Of a stretch of 16,206 nucleotides of DNA, positions 13,444 to 16,206 are shown in pieces. Position numbers and translations under genes: made by a program. The DNA comes from JBBIRM01 sp037441765 (GTDB lineage Bacteria > Desulfobacterota > BSN033 > UBA1163): positions 1 through 16,206 of the forward strand of contig JBBIRM010000054.1 in the NCBI GenBank assembly GCA_037441765.1, given 5' to 3'. Every line of letters begins with the position of its first letter. Position 1 is the first letter of the stretch. The notes beneath the pieces are model-generated. The model worked only from the letters and a program-made list of their open reading frames with translations. It did no database searches and was not told the DNA's origin.

Positions 13444-14850
13444 TCAGGGATACTGAATGATCAAATGTCCTATTATTTTCTTTCCTCTGAGATTGGTGAT
13501 CTTTACCTTCCAGGATTTCTCCTTTAAATCTACTTCTTTTGAGATAGGGACTTCCACCCTCAAGGGGCTTCTCCCCGAAAGCGTAAGTCCCTTATGAACT
13601 TCCACTGGGGGATATAGGGATAGGATGAGAGGCTCCTCACCTCCCTCCCATCTCATTTCGGCCTTAATCTTTTCACCCTGCCTCATTTTCTGAGAGGATG
13701 GAATAAACGAGTATTCTTCTCTTCCAAAGGCCTCCATTCGAAAAGGAAAAATGATAAATGTCCTCTCCAGTATATTATTTTCCAATCTTATATCATCGGA
13801 AGAATATCTTGGAAGAACTGTTATCCTTACTCTCGAAATCCCTGTGATTGATATTCGATAAGGGGGTTCGAATGTGTACAAGTTCCCAAAATTGGCTTTT
13901 AAGGGCATAAAGGTGAAATGATCAAATTCTGAAACCTTCTGTCCATTCACTAAAATTTGAACCTGTAAGGTCAAGCCCTTTCTGAGATCCAACTCCCCTG
14001 CATTTGATAAAATCACCAAGAGGCCTAAATCCTCTGTCAAAACTAAATCCTTTACCACAATATCAGGCCCACTCGGAAAAATCTCTATTGTCTGCTCTAA
14101 TCGATTGTTCTCTTTATTCGATTCCTCCACTGATGTAGATATGAAGGCCTCAACCTTATGCCTCCCAACCAGATTTAAGGGAAATAGAAAAGAGATCCTT
14201 CCTTGAGGTAGAAGGGTATCCTGATTTAAAAGATCTCTTAAAGGATAACTTTCTCTCAAATGCCCCTCCACAAAAAGTTTAAGAGACCCTTTTTCTAATT
14301 GGAAGGCTTTCTCTCCAAGATTGGCAATAGTTCCCCCCAGTCTCTTTTGCGGGCTTATAAAGAGCTCAGTAATAGCAAGGTCAGGAAGTAATGGAGGTGA
14401 AGGCTTAACCACCTTTCGCTCAAAAATTTTACTCATCACATTATTCGATTCATCTCTATCACTCATTTCTTCTTTCAGGTTTAGAATGGCCTTCACTTCT
14501 TCCCTCCCGATCAACTCCACAGGGGTGACATAGGAAGCTGAGCCCCCAGGTGAGAGAAAACTCTGGTCAGGTAGATCTTCAAGAGATCCCTTCCATTTCA
14601 AACTATCTCCAAAAAAAATTATTAGATCCCCTGCCCCGGGTGGAGCAGCCCCTTCTCCGATATTTGAAATCTTCACCACCAGCCTCCCTGATTTATCAAG
14701 AAAAAGATCAGAGATAGTCAGGTCAGGAAGAGGAATAATAGTTGGCAAAGTTAAAGATGGCAAGGTTGTAGGAGGTGGAGGGGAAGGTTTGGGGGTTGAA
14801 CAAGAAATAAATAATATTATAAAGGCGAGCAGAAAAATCGCCTTGACCAT
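13444..14850 (-). CDS. Lipoprotein with three tandem CARDB-like domains
   Basis: A 16-residue hydrophobic signal ends in LFIS before C17, a lipobox with F at the -3 position. Serine at +2 favours outer-membrane sorting under the E. coli rule. A proline-rich linker (20-41) leads to three related domains at about 42-147, 156-258 and 262-369. Each opens with PDL or PDI plus a short strand (SDLFLDKSGRL, TELFISPQKRL, KDLVLTEDLGL) and closes with an N-rich turn (DESNN, KENN, LENN), the pattern of CARDB adhesion-type beta domains. Residues 370-468 are another beta-rich domain. A surface binding or scaffold role is likely; no enzyme motif is seen. AGGAGG lies unusually far (15 nt) from the ATG, which directly follows an in-frame stop. 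Confidence 0.78.
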   Translation of the reverse strand: MVKAIFLLAFIILFISCSTPKPSPPPPTTLPSLTLPTIIPLPDLTISDLFLDKSGRLVVKISNIGEGAAPPGAGDLIIFFGDSLKWKGSLEDLPDQSFLSPGGSASYVTPVELIGREEVKAILNLKEEMSDRDESNNVMSKIFERKVVKPSPPLLPDLAITELFISPQKRLGGTIANLGEKAFQLEKGSLKLFVEGHLRESYPLRDLLNQDTLLPQGRISFLFPLNLVGRHKVEAFISTSVEESNKENNRLEQTIEIFPSGPDIVVKDLVLTEDLGLLVILSNAGELDLRKGLTLQVQILVNGQKVSEFDHFTFMPLKANFGNLYTFEPPYRISITGISRVRITVLPRYSSDDIRLENNILERTFIIFPFRMEAFGREEYSFIPSSQKMRQGEKIKAEMRWEGGEEPLILSLYPPVEVHKGLTLSGRSPLRVEVPISKEVDLKEKSWKVKITNLRGKKIIGHLIIQYP

Positions 14851-14986
14851 TTAAGAATTCTCAGCCTCCTCAGAAAAAAAATAACGCAATGATCGAGGAA
14901 TTGCAAGAGATTTTATTTAAAGAAGGAAATTCCTTTTGAGATCTCCTTTTAGATATCTGAAAAGTATTTAAAAGGAGTTTTATAAA

Positions 14987-15025
14987 CTCTCCCCAATCTT
15001 TCCATGACTTTTTCAGAGTCTCCCT
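14987..15025 (+). repeat. Dispersed motif with core GACTTTTTCAGA (copy 2)
   Basis: This matches 184-222 in the same orientation over about 38 bp with a few differences and a 1-bp gap. It ends 9 bp before the -35 box of the threonine aldolase promoter, so it could affect that promoter or simply lie beside it. Confidence 0.5.
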
Positions 15026-15033
15026 TTTTTAAC

Positions 15034-15062
15034 TTGACACTCTTAACCTAACATTGTATTTT
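15034..15062 (+). promoter_or_regulatory. Sigma-70 promoter of the threonine aldolase gene
   Basis: A perfect TTGACA (15034-15039), a 17-bp spacer and TATTTT (15057-15062) place the transcription start about 7 bp further on, at or within a base of the GTG at 15069. The message would then have no 5' leader. Confidence 0.6.
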
Positions 15063-15068
15063 TTAGGC

Positions 15069-16106
15069 GTGAAAAATTTTATTGATCTTAGAAGCGATAC
15101 AGTGACCAAACCTACACCTGAAATGCGAAAGGCGATGGCTGAAGCAGAGGTGGGGGATGACGTATATGGTGAAGATCCCACTGTCAATGCCTTGCAGGAG
15201 AAGGTAGCCAAACTCCTTGGAAAAGAAAGTGCTCTTTTCGTTCCCTCTGGAACGATGGCCAATCAATTAGCCATCCGATCTCAAACTCAACCTGGAGATG
15301 AAGTCATTATAGAGGCCACCTCTCATTCCTATAATTTTGAGGGAGGGGGTGGCGCAGCCCTTTCAGGAATTCAGTTCAATTGTCTAAAGGGGGATCGAGG
15401 AATTCTTGAGCCATCACAGATTGAAGAGGCGATTCGTCCTGATGACCACCATTATCCTGTGACAAAATTGATCTGCCTCGAAAATACACATAACCGTGCA
15501 GGTGGGTCGATCTACCCATTAGAAAAAATGAACTCTATCTATGCCCTTGCAAAGTCAAAAGGGCTCCTCGTTCATCTCGATGGGGCCAGGCTATGGAATG
15601 CATCCGTTGCCACAGGGATAAAGCCTTCTGTCTATGCCCAGTATGCAGACTCTGTCTCTGTCTGCCTCTCAAAAGGGTTGGGTGCTCCAGTAGGTTCACT
15701 CATTGTTGGATCCAAGGGATTGATCGACCGCGCCCACCGATTTCGAAAGATGTTTGGGGGTGGGATGAGACAGGCAGGAATCATTGCGGCTGCTGGGATT
15801 TATGCATTGGATCACCATATCGAAAGACTTCGAGAAGACCATCAAAATGCAAAACGCCTGGCAATGGGTTTAAAAGAGTTTAAGGGAGTATCAATCAACC
15901 CCAATCACGTAGAGACCAATATTGTAATCTTTGATATTTCCCAAACAGGGATAACCTCTTCGCAATTGGCAGAAGCCATGAAGGCAGAGGGGGTTCTGAT
16001 CCATCCCACTGGCAAGACCCAAGTTCGACTGGTGACCCATCTTGATGTTTCAAAGGAAGATATTGAGATCGCCCTAAAGGTCTTTGAGAAGGTATTTGGG
16101 TATTAG
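15069..16106 (+). CDS. ltaE: Low-specificity L-threonine aldolase (PLP-dependent)
   Basis: This cytosolic enzyme cleaves L-threonine and allo-threonine to glycine and acetaldehyde. The N-terminus IDLRSDTVTKPTPEMRKAM is the family hallmark. From the GTG start, K202 (CLSKGLGAPVGS) is the lysine that binds pyridoxal phosphate, H86 (SHSYNFEGGG) the active-site histidine, and D171 and R174 (HLDGARLWNA) contact the cofactor. I chose GTG at 15069 (345 residues) over the TTG at 15054, because the TTG overlaps the -10 region and adds five unconserved residues. No ribosome-binding site precedes either, in line with leaderless initiation. It is the only complete gene here on the plus strand, divergent from the lipoprotein gene. 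Confidence 0.93.
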   Translation: MKNFIDLRSDTVTKPTPEMRKAMAEAEVGDDVYGEDPTVNALQEKVAKLLGKESALFVPSGTMANQLAIRSQTQPGDEVIIEATSHSYNFEGGGGAALSGIQFNCLKGDRGILEPSQIEEAIRPDDHHYPVTKLICLENTHNRAGGSIYPLEKMNSIYALAKSKGLLVHLDGARLWNASVATGIKPSVYAQYADSVSVCLSKGLGAPVGSLIVGSKGLIDRAHRFRKMFGGGMRQAGIIAAAGIYALDHHIERLREDHQNAKRLAMGLKEFKGVSINPNHVETNIVIFDISQTGITSSQLAEAMKAEGVLIHPTGKTQVRLVTHLDVSKEDIEIALKVFEKVFGY

Positions 16107-16192
16107 AGTTTGATAATTTTTGATAATTATTGATGATTTGAATATGGGGATTTCTTTAGACATCTATTAATTAACAAGGATTCACGAGAAGG

Positions 16193-16206
16193 ATGAAAAC
16201 AGAAAT
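16193..16206 (+). CDS. Possible start of a further gene, cut by the window end
   Basis: An ATG at 16193 begins a frame reading MKTE before the sequence ends. A purine-rich GAGAAGG directly precedes it but is too close for a good ribosome-binding site; AAGGA lies about 12 nt away. Only four residues can be seen, so no function can be assigned. Confidence 0.18.

Overview
The window looks like a piece of chromosome from an anaerobic Gram-negative bacterium. A Desulfobacterota ('deltaproteobacterial') or related lineage is my best guess. The reasons are a ferredoxin-linked indolepyruvate oxidoreductase, a selenocysteine elongation factor (SelB), an exported lipoprotein, a membrane-anchored TPR protein of the kind common in that group, moderately AT-rich DNA, and many short palindromic repeats between genes. 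The taxonomic guess is inference; no rRNA or other taxonomic marker is present.

Layout. Almost all genes lie on the minus strand. Bases 1-516 hold no intact gene but carry a doublet of short hairpins, a dispersed motif, and a 290-bp remnant of a REP-associated transposase bounded by 27-bp inverted repeats. The right inverted repeat forms the 3' end of the neighbouring ogg gene. Next come a two-domain M16 peptidase with its overlapping partner ogg (517-3995), then iorA-iorB (4121-6536) with a clear promoter and a clear terminator. A repeat-rich gap (6600-6897) follows, with inverted copies of the 1-150 repeats and a perfect 26-bp-stem palindrome. selB and a TPR membrane protein gene follow (6898-9559). 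A gap of about 1 kb (9560-10618) contains octamer repeats and more palindromes but no gene. HU follows (10619-10891) with two tandem promoters and a strong terminator. Then comes a likely transcription unit read as lipoprotein, nitroreductase, HD hydrolase, radical SAM enzyme (14850 down to 11032). Finally an L-threonine aldolase gene runs on the plus strand (15069-16106), apparently with a leaderless message.

How the genes fit together. IorAB oxidises aryl pyruvates from aromatic amino acids and hands electrons to ferredoxin (or runs in reverse), and threonine aldolase also belongs to amino-acid catabolism. SelB shows that the cell inserts selenocysteine, but no selA, selC, selD or obvious selenoprotein is visible here. 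The nitroreductase / HD / radical SAM / CARDB-lipoprotein group has no pathway I can name. I found no defence system, CRISPR array, prophage or complete mobile element. The most unusual content is the layered family of short repeats, including the transposase remnant whose inverted repeat supplies the stop codon of ogg.
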